Below are positions 11,716 to 23,098 of a stretch of DNA of 64,000 nucleotides, one piece after another. The stretch spans positions 1,122,070-1,186,069 of the forward strand of contig MU004236.1 of the NCBI GenBank assembly GCA_010405405.1, given 5' to 3'. Under the pieces are notes generated by a model. The model searched no databases, had not been told where the DNA came from, and saw nothing but the letters and a program-made list of their open reading frames with translations. Numbering within the stretch: the stretch's first letter is position 1; the number at the start of each line of letters is the position of its first letter. The DNA comes from Microthyrium microscopicum (taxonomy: Eukaryota; Ascomycota; Dothideomycetes; Microthyriales; Microthyriaceae). A program made the translations under genes and the position numbers.

Positions 11716-12738
11716 ATGGCCACCAATTCTATAAAGCTTCTCACAGGCAACTCCCATCCAGCTCTCGCTAAAGCTGTAGCCGACCGTCTAGGCATTCAGC
11801 TCTGCAAAATCCTCGTCGTCCAGTATTCAAATCAAGAAACCTCCGTGACAATCGGCGAGAGCGTTCGCGATGAAGACGTCTTCATTCTCCAATCCACTGC
11901 CCCAGGCGACATCAACGACGGCCTCATGGAGCTCCTAATCATGATCAACGCCTGCAAAACCGCATCAGCACGCCGTATAACTGCCGTCATCCCCAACTTC
12001 TTCTACGCGCGTCAAGACAAGAAAGACAAAAGCCGAGCTCCCATCTCCGCCAAACTCATCGCCAACATGCTTCAAACCGCCGGCTGCAACCACGTAATCA
12101 CAATGGGTAGATATGACCCCGCCGAAACTAGCACAATCACAGTCTGACTAACCACGCTCACAGATCTACACGCTTCGCAAATCCAAGGCTTCTTCAACGT
12201 CCCCGTAGACAACCTCTACGCCGAACCCAGCACCCTCCGCTGGATGCGCGAAAACCTCAACGTCCGCGACTGCGTAATCGTCAGCCCCGACGCCGGCGGT
12301 GCCAAACGCGCCACCAGCATAGCCGATGGCCTCGACCTCTCCTTCGCACTCATCCACAAAGAGCGCGCCCGTCCCAACGAAGTTTCACGCATGACGCTTG
12401 TGGGCGACGTCAAGGGCAAAACTGCAGTAATTGTTGATGACATGGCAGACACGTGCGGGACGCTGGTGAAAGCGGCGGACGTGTGTATTCAAAATGGTGC
12501 AAAAGATGCAATGGCGATTGTGACGCATGGGGTGCTGAGTGGAAAGGCGATTGAGGCGCTGAATGGGAGTAAGTTGGTCAAGGTGGTGGTGACGAATACG
12601 GTGCCGCATGAGGAGAAGAAGATGATGTGTGATAAGATTGAGACTATTGATGTTAGTCCGACGTTGGCGGAAGCGTGTCGACGAACGCATAATGGCGAGA
12701 GTGTATCGTTTTTGTTCAAGCATGCACCTGTAGACTAA
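11716..12738 (+). CDS. Ribose-phosphate pyrophosphokinase (PRPP synthetase)
   Basis: Two exons (11716-12106 and 12164-12738) around a 57 nt intron that splits one Asp codon, giving 321 residues. It begins [20 protein letters not shown]. It shows the ATP/regulatory region ([20 protein letters not shown]), the flexible-loop region and the PRPP-binding signature [15 protein letters not shown] near residues 218-232. It makes 5-phosphoribosyl-1-pyrophosphate from ribose-5-phosphate and ATP for purine, pyrimidine, His and Trp synthesis. There is no large insertion, so it matches the short catalytic class (yeast Prs2/3/4-like) rather than the insertion-bearing Prs1/Prs5 paralogues; which yeast gene is the true counterpart is not resolved. 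C-rich third codon positions fit high expression. Convergent with RPS6. Confidence 0.94.
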
Positions 12739-13086
12739 AAATGCTGGGATATTCAAATTGACAAAAGTTGCATGGATTGAGGGCGTGTTGGTGCATGGTC
12801 TGGATGGCATTCATTCGACCATACTCTGTAGTATGGATATATCTCGCAGTCGAAAATCGTCAATCGCTTCAGATATCAGTACTTCAATAATGGCCAGAAA
12901 TCTTGTTCACGTTGCAATAATAGGCAGTTTTGAATCATGACTTGAATTTTGATAAAGTCATTATGCTGGCTTGATACCATGCCAACCGTCAAACCGACAG
13001 TATGAGAAAACAGGACTCATGCAAGCTCCCATACTCCGACTAGTGACCTAATTCCACAAGTTTTGTCTAGTACTTATTCCACCAAT
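12739..13086. other. Intergenic, convergent 3' ends of PRPP synthetase and RPS6
   Basis: About 350 bases. Only 3' UTR-like sequence is seen. Confidence 0.5.
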
Positions 13087-13927
13087 CTACTTCTTCATCG
13101 ACGATGCTCTACGCTTGCGGGCCTCGGCGTGCTTGTTCTTCTCTTCGGAAACACGTTGGTGGAGGAGCTTGGCATACTCGTTCTGTACACATCATTAATA
13201 TCAAATTGCCACACATAATTCGGACTTGGATACTTACAGCAGCATCCTTGGCAGACTCGGCAGCACGACGCTTCAAGGCCATACGATGGCGCTTGTGCTG
13301 GAGACGTTGAGGAGTAACAAGGCGCTGAATCTTTGGCGCCTTGGTATAAGGCTTCTTGCCCTCCTTCTTCGGGGTGACTTCGCGACGAATAACGAATTTT
13401 CGGACCTACACAGACGGTACAATCAGACTCGGCTTCTTGCAGAAAAAACCGGCGAGAACGATGCTACTCACATCATCCTCCTTGCTGAGACCAAAGAAGC
13501 GGCGAATCTTGGTCGCACGCTTCGGACCCAAACGCTTGGGCAACACAGTATCAGTAAGACCAGGAATCTCGCCCTCGCCCTGCTTCACTACGCTGAGTGC
13601 GAGCACAGATAGATCCATGCCGACGATGCAGCCGCGGACAGATTTGCGCTTGCGTTCACCAGTTCGACGGGGTCGGTAGCAGCTGTGGCCTTTGGAGAGG
13701 AGGAGGCGGACACGGGTTGGGTGCATGACACCCTGCTTCATGGGGAAGCCTTGCTTGTCGTTGCCGCCGGTGATTTTGACGACGTAGCCTTTCCATTCAT
13801 CGCCTAGAGATTCGGCGGAGACTTCGGCGCCCATGCGACGTTCCATGAATACGCGGAGTTTGCGGTCATCTTCGACCTCGAGGAGCTTTTGGGTGCCATT
13901 GGCCGGGTAGGAGATGTTGAGCTTCAT
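13087..13927 (-). CDS. RPS6: 40S ribosomal protein eS6
   Basis: Three exons (13472-13927, 13238-13405, 13087-13182) encode 239 residues, the usual length. The start [20 protein letters not shown] and the block [20 protein letters not shown] are diagnostic. The protein ends in the basic C-terminal helix with [14 protein letters not shown]; the RRxSS context matches the conserved C-terminal phosphorylation region targeted by TOR-dependent AGC kinases. It is a small-subunit protein made in the nucleolus. Introns of 66 and 55 nt have GTGAGT/GTAAGT donors and TAG/CAG acceptors, and all joins keep phase. Confidence 0.96.
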
Positions 13928-14432
13928 CTTGCCGGTGGTTTGACAAGATTGAAGAACGGGTGGAGATAGGTCGAAATTTAGGTGAGTTTAGGATGAAATT
14001 TGGGGATGGAGGGATTTCGGTGAGTGTGGATGGTGCTTAGACGCAGCTTATTAATGATCTCGAGCCCCTAGGACCAATTAGGCCTAGTGTGTTTTCGAAA
14101 GTATCAACATCTCGATTTCCAAAACTTCTTTCCAAAAGTCTTGTTTTGTACAATATCCAGTGGCTGTTACGTTGCATCAATTCAATGGCCTGATCTATCA
14201 ATACCGTCTTCTTTGTCTTGATCTCCAGTCCGTAAGAAGACGATCTCGACCTAACTTTCAAGCCAATCGCTTCTCACCCTTGGTAGCACGCTCTTGTGTT
14301 CCGAACTATGATTATAGATGGGCTTTGATGAGTGTGCCATCGAGTACGAGAGCCGCTTATACCATCATAGCACGCCGTGGGCGTCATCGTTATGGCTGGA
14401 AACATGCGTATGTCATTGTCTAATTTTTCCGT
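13928..14432. promoter_or_regulatory. Upstream region of RPS6
   Basis: About 500 bases between the RPS6 start and the stop of the next minus-strand gene. It should contain the ribosomal-protein promoter; no defined box was recognised. Confidence 0.4.
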
Positions 14433-15876
14433 CTAAGATGACATCAAGTTATGCCACTTATTGAACCTATTATTGGGATCATACTTGGCTTTCAACTCTC
14501 TGAGTCGGGCGGTATTCTGACCAAACAGCGCCTCTGTCTTCTCTCCTCCAGAAGCATAGTTCGAATAATGTCCAACAGCTTGAATGTCCTTGGTTCCCAT
14601 CTTCTCCTTGATCAAATCTTGAATATTACGGTTGTGCTGTCTGACTTGAGCATCTCGTGCTGCATCTCTCCACTTCCACAGCAACCCCGCAATGTAAAAT
14701 TCACCGCGATTGCCAAATGCCATTGCAGTATTCGGAGTCTCTTTCACCTTTCTATATGGGATCGTTTCGAACATGATGAGCGTCCCGTCATTGATCCCTT
14801 CATCGTTGACAACCTTGAAAAACTCATCGGCCACATCGTGGACCGTAGTCTTATCAACAGGAAGAACAAAATTGCTTCCACCAAACAGCCTGCGCGCTCC
14901 GTAATCTTGTTGCTCGTTCATGAGTCCATTGATATTGTCGTAGGGCATCATTCCAACATTTTGCATTACAGGGCCAATGTCCAACAATGGCTTGAAGAAT
15001 GCTCTAGCTTTGTCTTCGGGTCCATTATAGAACAATATACAAAACACCACTGGGACGTTGTGTGGAGGAGGGGCTATGAATGCCCATGTTAAGCTCTGGT
15101 CTCCATCTCCATGGTTATGAAACCAGTGAACGAAATCCAGAATTGAGTCAAGCTTTTCGAACGGAAAGATAGCCTGTCCAGCAAAGACTTCACCTTGCTC
15201 ATGAGCTTGATACACAAACTCCGTTACCACGCCAAAAGATTGCCCAGCGCCTCGGATGGCCCAGAAGAGATCCGGTACTGAATCTTTAGAAGTTTGAACG
15301 ATACGACCATCAGCTAGCACAACTGTCGCTGATAACAAATTGTCGACGACAAGGCCATGTCTGCCAGTGAGATATCCATAACCACCTCCTAACGTCAGCC
15401 CCCCTATTCCGGTGTGGTTCACGGCTCCTCCAGTCGTTGCGAGGCCATATTTGCCGGCTGCCTCATCTACATCTTTCCAAAGAGCTCCACCTCCTGCAGT
15501 GATTGTCTTTGCTGTAGGATCAACGTTTACCGAAGTCATATGAGGCCGTAACGCAATCACAATGCCCTCCTCAGTGCAGCTTGACATGGAGGTTGAATGC
15601 CCCCCTCCAGCTACAACGAATGGTACATTTTCAGAGGCACAGAATTGGATAACTTTGGAGACATCCTCCGCAGTTGCAGGTTGGACCACCGCAGGCTGGA
15701 AATTGGGTTAGCAGCTGACAAGTTCCAGTGCATCAATTTCATACAGCTTCTTTTTTGCACGTTGTACTCCATCTTTCGATACTCTCCTCATAGCCAGCAG
15801 CGTCTGGAGTCAAAATGATAGCCTTGTCAGAAAGACCAGAGCTTAACGAATCGAGGTTCGGAATTATCGGGGCCAT
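14433..15876 (-). CDS. FAD-dependent oxidoreductase (PCMH-type FAD domain plus BBE domain)
   Basis: Two exons (15745-15876, 14433-15695; 49 nt intron, phase 0) encode 464 residues from MAPIIPNLDSLSSG. The FAD-binding fold shows FVVAGGGHSTSMSSC, the conserved His site for covalent 8-alpha-histidyl flavin, and TGIGGLTLGGGYGYLTGRHGL. It ends with the berberine-bridge motif YDPNNRFNKWHNL. In bicovalent family members a Cys sits in the segment before GLTLGGG; here that segment reads VNHTGIGG, so only the His link is expected. There is no signal peptide, so it is probably cytosolic. The family oxidises sugars, alkaloid-like or polyketide substrates. The next gene on the same strand is a P450, hinting at a joint oxidative pathway. 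The substrate is unknown. Confidence 0.88.
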
Positions 15877-16614
15877 GTTAATCAAAATGATTGAAAAAGT
15901 TCGTACTTTGAGTGTAGTTGAGGTATGCCCACACGGGAACCTTCAACGTTAGTTGTGTGAACAGTGGAGAGCATTCGATAGCTGCATATTCGCTTATCCT
16001 TTTCCCATCAAGGCTGCTTTGACGATCCGCTGAGAGCTTGAGATCGCAACCGATAGGCAAAATAAATACCGTGCCCCCTTCAACTGCAATGGCTCCCACA
16101 CAACACGCTCTAGTATCGAGTGCTTTATTTGCCATATTGGGCATTCAAACTTAGTTGATTTTATTGATTGCTATTGAATATTTAACACCTCTTGCTTAAA
16201 AGCGTTCGCGGAAGCCAGCGAAGCTGATAGAAGAACGCCAGTCATACGGTTAAGATCTCATCCTTATTGCAACAGTACCGCTTGCACAATATTTACCTAT
16301 TGGTATTTTTATGAAAGCGATTGCCTCCTACTGCATCTAAATAGTTATATGACTGCCAGCATTTAAGTTGATTGACTTGTAGTCTGCCAGCATGTCCATG
16401 GCGAGCTACTCCATATACTGAGATCCTTACTATATATGACCGTAGCTAGGAACGACACTGAAGAGTTCCAGGGAGGTTGTTAGAGCAGTGGAGTAAAGGA
16501 GGCATCGAACTTCGATGTGTCGATCTCAAAAAACACAATAAAAAAACGACTCTGACGCGAGATTTACACAAGCAGCCATAAATATCATTACACCCAAAGT
16601 ATTCGGTGATTCCC
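15877..16614. other. Intergenic between P450 3' end and FAD oxidoreductase start
   Basis: About 740 bases. It holds the promoter of the FAD oxidoreductase and the 3' UTR of the P450. An 88-codon frame at 15878-16144 shows no family motif. Confidence 0.45.
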
Positions 16615-18395
16615 TTATTTTTGGCGTTGCAAAAACTTGACATTGAAATCCAGCTGCCTCACGAACCACGCATTCAATGTGGTCCACTCTCTTTCCGGCT
16701 CCACAAGTTCAAGCTATTTCTCCGGGTCAGCACTTGTCTTTACAATTAGAAGCAAAGGAACATACCTGAAATCTTCTTAACAGACTCGGTACTAGCTTAT
16801 AGATCTCTAGCAGACTAATATTCTTTCCGATACAGGTTCTTGCCCCCGCACCGAACTGGAACATCGTTGCCTTCATCTCTCTCAACTGCTTCGGCGCAGC
16901 CTCTAGCCATCGCTCTGGCCTGAACGTCTCTACATCCTCCCCAAAAACTTCCCGTCGTCGATGCAGGACCCAAGCATTGCAGCCAACGATTGTGCCTCCT
17001 GGTATACGCTCGCCCATGATTTCTATACCTTGCGCTGGAACGATACGCTCGAGTATTAGACCAGCAGCTGGGTGTAGACGGAACGCTTCTTGGATGACGG
17101 CGTCGAGGTAGGGAAGCTTCTGGCTTGCGGTCCATGATACGATGCAATCTTCTCTGTTTTCAATGATTCCGTCCAAGACTGCTTGGTCGATTTCCGCTAA
17201 CAACTTTGAATATGTTCGTGGATTTTGGAGCAGGTAATATAGCACCGCACTGAGACTGATTGCCGTTGTCTCACTTCCTGCAATAACCATACTCAAAGAA
17301 GTCGTCAGTACCATATCATTCGTCATTATTTCCGGATGCTCAAATTGTGCTTGGGTGAATTTGCTTAACAAGTCGATACCACGGTTTTCCTGTGATTCTG
17401 CTTGCGACACATCCTTTAGCGCGCCGATTCCCTTTTGTTTGATGATGTTCATCTCGTTCTCACGTTCAGCTTGGCGATCGAGTGCAAATTGTGTTGCTGG
17501 GAAAGTCGTTTTCCATAGACCCCATCGCTGGAGTTGCATTCGTATGACATTCTTCTTGAGGAGGAGATCGAGAATCGGCATTTGTCCGATCTATGATAGT
17601 TATCAGCCGTGTTGCTTACCAAGGGTATATCAAAGCTTCAATGAAATAGTGTATTACTATACCGGTCCCGCATAGTCCAAGAAACTTGAGACGAAGTCGA
17701 TAATTCCGTCGACATCTTCATTACGTTCCAGGAATCCGACACGCTTACTCCACGTTAATTCACCGATGACGTCGAATGCAAAGAATTGTACCCATCTCGT
17801 GAGATTGCAAGTCTTGCCTGTATTCTGAAAAAGCTTTTCGGTTTGTTTTAGGAAGACGGCAAGAGTGCTTTCGACGAGCGGCTCATATGGGACAAGACTA
17901 CTCATTGAAAATGCTCCGTTGACACAGCGACGGTAGCGGGCATGATATCCCTCGTCTACGGTTGAAAATAACGATGGCAGCCGTCTACCTTCCACGCTGG
18001 CTTGTTGGACAGGATAGAAATCGGACTAGGAGAGTGATAAGTATTGCTGATATTCTTTTAGGAGATTGATAACAGCAGACCTTGACAAATCCTTTGTTCA
18101 GCCCGTATATCTGCTTCAGTGCTTGAGGGTCTGCAAAGGACAGGACATTTGGCCCTATTCTCACAATATCGCCATATTTTCGGTGAATTTCCTGGAATGT
18201 CTTTTCGCTTTGTCGTCCACAAGCATCAAAAAACCGCCACCAGTCGGTGTAGGCCGCTAACCACGGTCCTGGATATTTAGCCAAGCCATAACGATACTTG
18301 TTGCTCACAAAGTATGTTATGAATGTAGTAGGTACAATCAGACTCCAGTATCTCCAAAAAATAGAAAACAGTTGCACGAACATTACGACATTCAA
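16615..18395 (-). CDS. Cytochrome P450 monooxygenase (pisatin-demethylase-like)
   Basis: Four exons (about 18395-18082, 18024-17665, 17590-16768, 16715-16615) encode roughly 520 residues. An N-terminal membrane anchor (MFVQLFSIFWRYWSLIVPTT) is followed by the KYPGPW hinge. The I-helix oxygen motif is AGSETTA, the K-helix is EAFRLHP with ExxR, then FRPERW, and the haem-binding loop FQFGAGARTCIGKN carries the Cys ligand. The last exon supplies LELVEPEREWTTLNAWFV and stops at 16615. All catalytic landmarks are intact. It sits in the ER membrane and uses electrons from P450 reductase. N-terminal wording (GDIVRIGPNVLSF) resembles pisatin demethylase and secondary-metabolism P450s; the substrate cannot be told. 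Its neighbour is the FAD oxidoreductase on the same strand. Confidence 0.93.
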
Positions 18396-20113
18396 GTAAC
18401 CTAGAGGTGAGGAATGATTGATCGAAAGTGAGGATGAGCGAGTAGGAGATAAATAGTGGAAATCTAATGAGCATCATGGCATTACTCTTATCATATATCC
18501 ATCTGCTAGTACTCTAACCACTTTTCTTCGGCAATTAAAGTCATGCGGTATACCAAGTGGCAACGCGTTCTCAAGACCACATTTGCCATCGAAGACACGA
18601 TAAGCTTTGAGAGAGATACTTCATAGTCAAAAGTTTGAACTCATTTCGGCAGTTGACCTTCGGGCAAGTGGAGAAGAAGGGCCTATATCAATAATAACAT
18701 GGAGGATGAATGAGGGATGAATGTAAGGATGTGGGGAATATGGAGGGGACTTTCAATCGCTGTTACCCCTTACCTGGTCGTGGATTGGTTCATCGGCAGT
18801 TCACTTCGGCATTCGAAGGCGAGTTTGCCTGCGTCTCGCCTTGAGTACTGTGCGGCAGATGCGAATCAGTGGTGAGAGGTATTGCTGTTTAGATACCTAC
18901 AGAGGCTGTGAGAATCGATCAGCATCTGCTGAATCGATATTGACATTTTCATGTCGAGATGCCTGCAGCTGGAACATACGAACTCATAGGATATATTTAC
19001 TAAGCCTTTAATAAAGCGATTTAGCGTACCTAGATTGCCACGTCGCGATTCTAGGCAACTTGCAGATTTCGCTTCAGGTTTGAGAGGTAGTGCATGAGAG
19101 GTAGTGCATGAGAGGTAGAAGAGAACGGTCGCACGAGGAGGAACTCCTTTCAAGCGCCAAAGTGTCAATGGGTCGATAAAATAAAAGGCGCGCTCTTATT
19201 AGCCTCGTTGGCTCCCAGAGGCTAGGATATTCTACTGAGTGCTTTCTTTCCCATGGAGGATGTTCAAAGTCGAATGATTTATCGAATACAATAGGAAATA
19301 TAGCGTCTATTGCTTCAGAGCGTTGGTGGCCGCTAACAGATTTTATGGGAGAACGCCATATGTTCTGCCATGCCGTTGGCCTGCATCAAGCCTGAGTTAC
19401 TTACTCTTGCTGTTACAATAGTCGTCTTCATACCTGTAGGCTGTCGCAAGAGTTAGTCGTTGCTGGCCTTGAGACCTCTCCATGGACCATGAGAGAAAGT
19501 TGAGCTACCAGAATTTCAAGTCGGCATCTAATCGACACTAGGTACTTCATAACAAGTTTCATGCAATGCAAGATCAAATGCAAATCTGGGCAATCATTCC
19601 TGTATGGGACGGGTAGTGAAATTCAAATACACAATGGCGAGGTTTGTTTTTATCAATTCGGATAATAAGAAGTTGAGGAATGTGAAGTTACACAACGCCT
19701 TTGAATGATAAAATGATAATCTCATTTGTCTGTAAAAGCCACTTCGCGGCCTCTAAACCAAAAGAGCAACAAGTCCTATCTGACATGATCTTGACCCCTT
19801 ACTCAAGCAAGCCAACACTCCACATCATCAGCCCCGCGTGTTTCAACTTTTTGCCCAAGACAATGTGACAGCCATGGAATAAGAATCTCCAAATCGCAAG
19901 TTCTTAAAAATTGTCCTATCATTCAGCTCTTCGGTTGTAGGTCCTCTGCGGCCGTAATCATTCTCATCACTCTTTTATACTAATTGGATACATGAAACTA
20001 CTAGCAATTCCTTTCTTATCATTCATTTCAACTGAGGATATTCTGTGCAACGAATTGAGAAGTCATTGCAGCACTTCCTAGTCTTAACACCTATAATATA
20101 AACATCTTTCGAG
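18396..20113. other. Gene-poor intergenic region
   Basis: About 1.7 kb with no supported coding frame. It includes the P450 promoter and a small tandem repeat (19082-19118). Base composition is ordinary and shows no RIP signature. Confidence 0.5.
19082..19118. repeat. Short tandem repeat, 14 bp unit, 2.6 copies
   Basis: The unit GAGAGGTAGTGCAT occurs twice without change and a third time in part. It lies in intergenic DNA about 700 bases upstream of the P450 start. Confidence 0.9.
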
Positions 20114-21415
20114 ATGCCATTCCTGGCGAGATTGGGACAGAGCGATGAACGATACCAGTGGGCTCCAATCAGGGACAGTAACTTTGGCAATTCCTCCCAC
20201 ACGTCTGCCTTTCATACATCCCGACCCAAAGCAAGACTATCAAGGCCGCCCATATTTCCCGAAGGAGAGGGAATAACCTCACCACTTTCACCGCCTCCTG
20301 CGTACAGTGAGCTTCGCAATTTCAACCGACGACAAGATTTTGGCCCTGGAGTAGACGCAGGTATATCACCTGGACGCCCTTTATCGGCAGTATCAGCGCT
20401 GGATGAAACCGCTCAAGAGCAGCTTACCAGTAATAACATAGCAAGGCTAAACAATGTCCGATATGGTGAAGTGACTCGTCAGGCACAAGTGAAGTCAAGA
20501 ATATCAACAGTCTCTCAGTATCCAGTTCTATTCAACACGGACGCCACTTCAAATGATCATCCGCGAAGATTGTCCACCAGAAGGCGACCGATTTCCATTG
20601 CAAGCACGAGCACTACTGGCATATACCTAGCAGTTGGAAATCTCCCAGGCTCTGAGCCTTTTGATCTTCAGCCTCCCACACAAGAAATTCTTGACCGGCA
20701 CGCCGGACGGCCGGCTGCGCCGGTAGCATCATCCACTCTAAACATGCCCGGAGGCAGACGGGAAGTCTATCAAACGGCCCAGGCAGTTCGTGTTCTTGCC
20801 CGCAACACACCAAACGCCTCAACAACTTCAGTGAATCGACTTGATAGAGTTTCGGTAGTATCGACTGGAAGTGGACAAGATCAATCACTGGGACGACATC
20901 GATCCGTCAGCACAACCTCGATTCCTTACACTTCTCCTAATAGAAGACCATCTATACAGCCCAGCAATACGTGGCCTTCGAATGGCAATCGACAATCTAT
21001 GAGTCGACTTCGTGATGTCAGCCAACCAACAACAAACGAGTTGCCCCCTCCGCCCTTGCCAAAAGATGAAGGATACATTCCCCGTGCGAATAGGAGACGT
21101 CGAGGCGAAATACGGTGCTATTCATCCACACCACAGTTATCATCGCAGACGACATCGGCAATGCAACGTGAGGGAATAATCAAAGAGCATAGTGGAGTCG
21201 GGCAAGATAAACCCCCTCGAAGCTGGTTCGCAAGTCTTGGAGCCAGTAGGAACCCACAACGCAGGAGCAGACTGCCTATATTACAGAAGATATCACGGCA
21301 AAATTTGAATGACGAGAAGTCGCCATCCAACCGTCGTTCGCAGCTCCTTTTGGCCTGTGCACGTTTAGTCGGTCGCTTTGTGCCTAGAGTCGCAGAACAC
21401 AAGGGTCCCCGATGA
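20114..21415 (+). CDS. Hypothetical disordered protein with PPxY motif
   Basis: Single exon of 433 residues starting MPFLARLGQSDERYQWAP. No domain was recognised. Composition is Ser/Arg/Pro/Thr-rich throughout, predicting intrinsic disorder. Visible short motifs are SPPPAYSELR near residue 60, a PPxY ligand for WW domains such as those of Nedd4/Rsp5 ubiquitin ligases; several RRxSS/RRPS sites (about 155-165 and 275) of kinase-target type; and a basic C-terminal tail (LPILQKISRQNL to VGRFVPRV). There is no signal peptide or membrane segment. The long unbroken frame and its codon bias favour a real gene, and it is the first of three similar-looking unknowns in a row. Rsp5 binding is inference only. 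Confidence 0.7.
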   Translation: MPFLARLGQSDERYQWAPIRDSNFGNSSHTSAFHTSRPKARLSRPPIFPEGEGITSPLSPPPAYSELRNFNRRQDFGPGVDAGISPGRPLSAVSALDETAQEQLTSNNIARLNNVRYGEVTRQAQVKSRISTVSQYPVLFNTDATSNDHPRRLSTRRRPISIASTSTTGIYLAVGNLPGSEPFDLQPPTQEILDRHAGRPAAPVASSTLNMPGGRREVYQTAQAVRVLARNTPNASTTSVNRLDRVSVVSTGSGQDQSLGRHRSVSTTSIPYTSPNRRPSIQPSNTWPSNGNRQSMSRLRDVSQPTTNELPPPPLPKDEGYIPRANRRRRGEIRCYSSTPQLSSQTTSAMQREGIIKEHSGVGQDKPPRSWFASLGASRNPQRRSRLPILQKISRQNLNDEKSPSNRRSQLLLACARLVGRFVPRVAEHKGPR

Positions 21416-23098
21416 CAATAAGACTGCCTAAGCTCCCGCCGACTTGGGATTTGACAGTGATGGTGACCGCAAGATGGCATGGTACCTGCGCAGCGGCTAC
21501 GGATGGCCCGTGGCAAGCGAAGAATGGAATACTTCGGAGAGATTTCTGGAAAGCATGTGAAGCCGTGCGTACTATATTTCCTTGCTGACCCAGCCGTGGG
21601 CGATATTTGTGTTGATATATGTTGGTCGGCAAGGAGTCGGATGGCAACGGATAGGGCATGATCTTGACTGCTACGAAACATTCTGGATGTGATTTCTTAT
21701 CATGGAAAGGAGAAGCCGGCTTCTACACGAGGCGGTACTGTCAGTCGTCACTGAAGTATTCAAAACCCAGATCTGGAGTCGGCAAGGCTGTGCGAATACA
21801 TCGCCTCGGGGTTCTTCAGCCTGATTCAAAGTTCACACTAAGAATAAAATTAATCAATGTCAAATGATGCTCACCCGATTCCCGAATATTAGGAAACAAA
21901 ACTAGCAGCGATCTCACCTATACAGCCTGTCCCTGCATTACGATCAATCCGAGCCGCTAATATATTGCTGTCTGAACAAAGAGTCTTGCACAAAGGGGGT
22001 ACAAGACTTGAGCATCATGATTGGTGTTGAGCTCAGACTTGAGCAATGATAATATCCCCGAGATCCCCACGCTCTCACAGTTCGCGGATCTTTCTGTAGA
22101 CAAATGGTTCATTGGTAATGACTTGTTCGCAGCGCCTAGAGTCCAGTCATCTAAATGCAGCCTTTTCACGGTGGACAGTGCTCTTGTTTCATCTCTACCC
22201 AGGCCTCAGTGGCTTGGGTCAAATCAGTGGCCAGTATTAGTTGCTCACCAACAACGTTTTGAAGCACGGTAAACATTTCAAAACGATCGATCTAAGAAGG
22301 CGAAGCCAACCCAAAATAGAGGTAGGTGGTCGTTTCTCGGACCCGTATTTGTCGTTCTCATTATCAGTATCTCTTTCTGCCCCTGCTCTTAAGCTTAGTT
22401 ATATGTTGATGGATATAGCAAAAGTGAGAGCACTGCCAGAAATTATTTTCTTGCCAGCAGAACCCGGCAGGGGTTTTACTGAGATCCAATAAATCATCGG
22501 AGCACCATTCCCTCTATAGATCGCCGTGGCGACGAACTCTCAGGGCCTTGCTCTTGCATCATCACCACAGCCAGTCAAACTTCAGTACTGGGGTTTAGAA
22601 GAAATGGAGCCAGCACGACAAACAGGAGAACATGCTGCCGGTAGCCCACGCTCATCCCATGTCAACTGAGCATAACATGGCGTTTGTACAGGGTTTTGTA
22701 AGGCTCGCGTGGGTCTAGGGACGACGCGGAAGTCTGCGATTACGAAAGGCGACTGGATAATCACAGCCTCATCAGCCTTGCATACAAGCAAGTCAGCGTG
22801 TCGCAGTCGGTGACAAGAATACTTCTTTCTATTTAGCCTTGACCTTGTACACCTCGCGCGATTCTTCTACCCCATGTTTTTTGAGACCGTTGATATAATT
22901 TCTTTTCAATCCACCCATCCCGAGGCTGACAGTTCTCAACGTTGATAGGACCATCCCCACAACTTTGGCGTATTTACTTCTTTGGCGTTTTCCATATCCC
23001 TACGCTGCTGCCACCCTTAATTTTCAGTTCTTTTCTGCACCTTCTTGGTTCATAAAGACTCTACTCACTGCCCATGATATCTTGAGTTGTTCTTGACA
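21416..23098. other. Gene-poor intergenic region
   Basis: About 1.7 kb without supported coding frames or repeats. The final few hundred bases are pyrimidine-rich, as expected for a fungal promoter and leader of the following gene. Confidence 0.5.

Noticed and set aside
15878-16144. 88-codon minus frame between P450 and FAD oxidoreductase
   Set aside because: No motif and no adjoining exon; it ends two bases before the oxidoreductase start and most likely lies in its promoter or leader.
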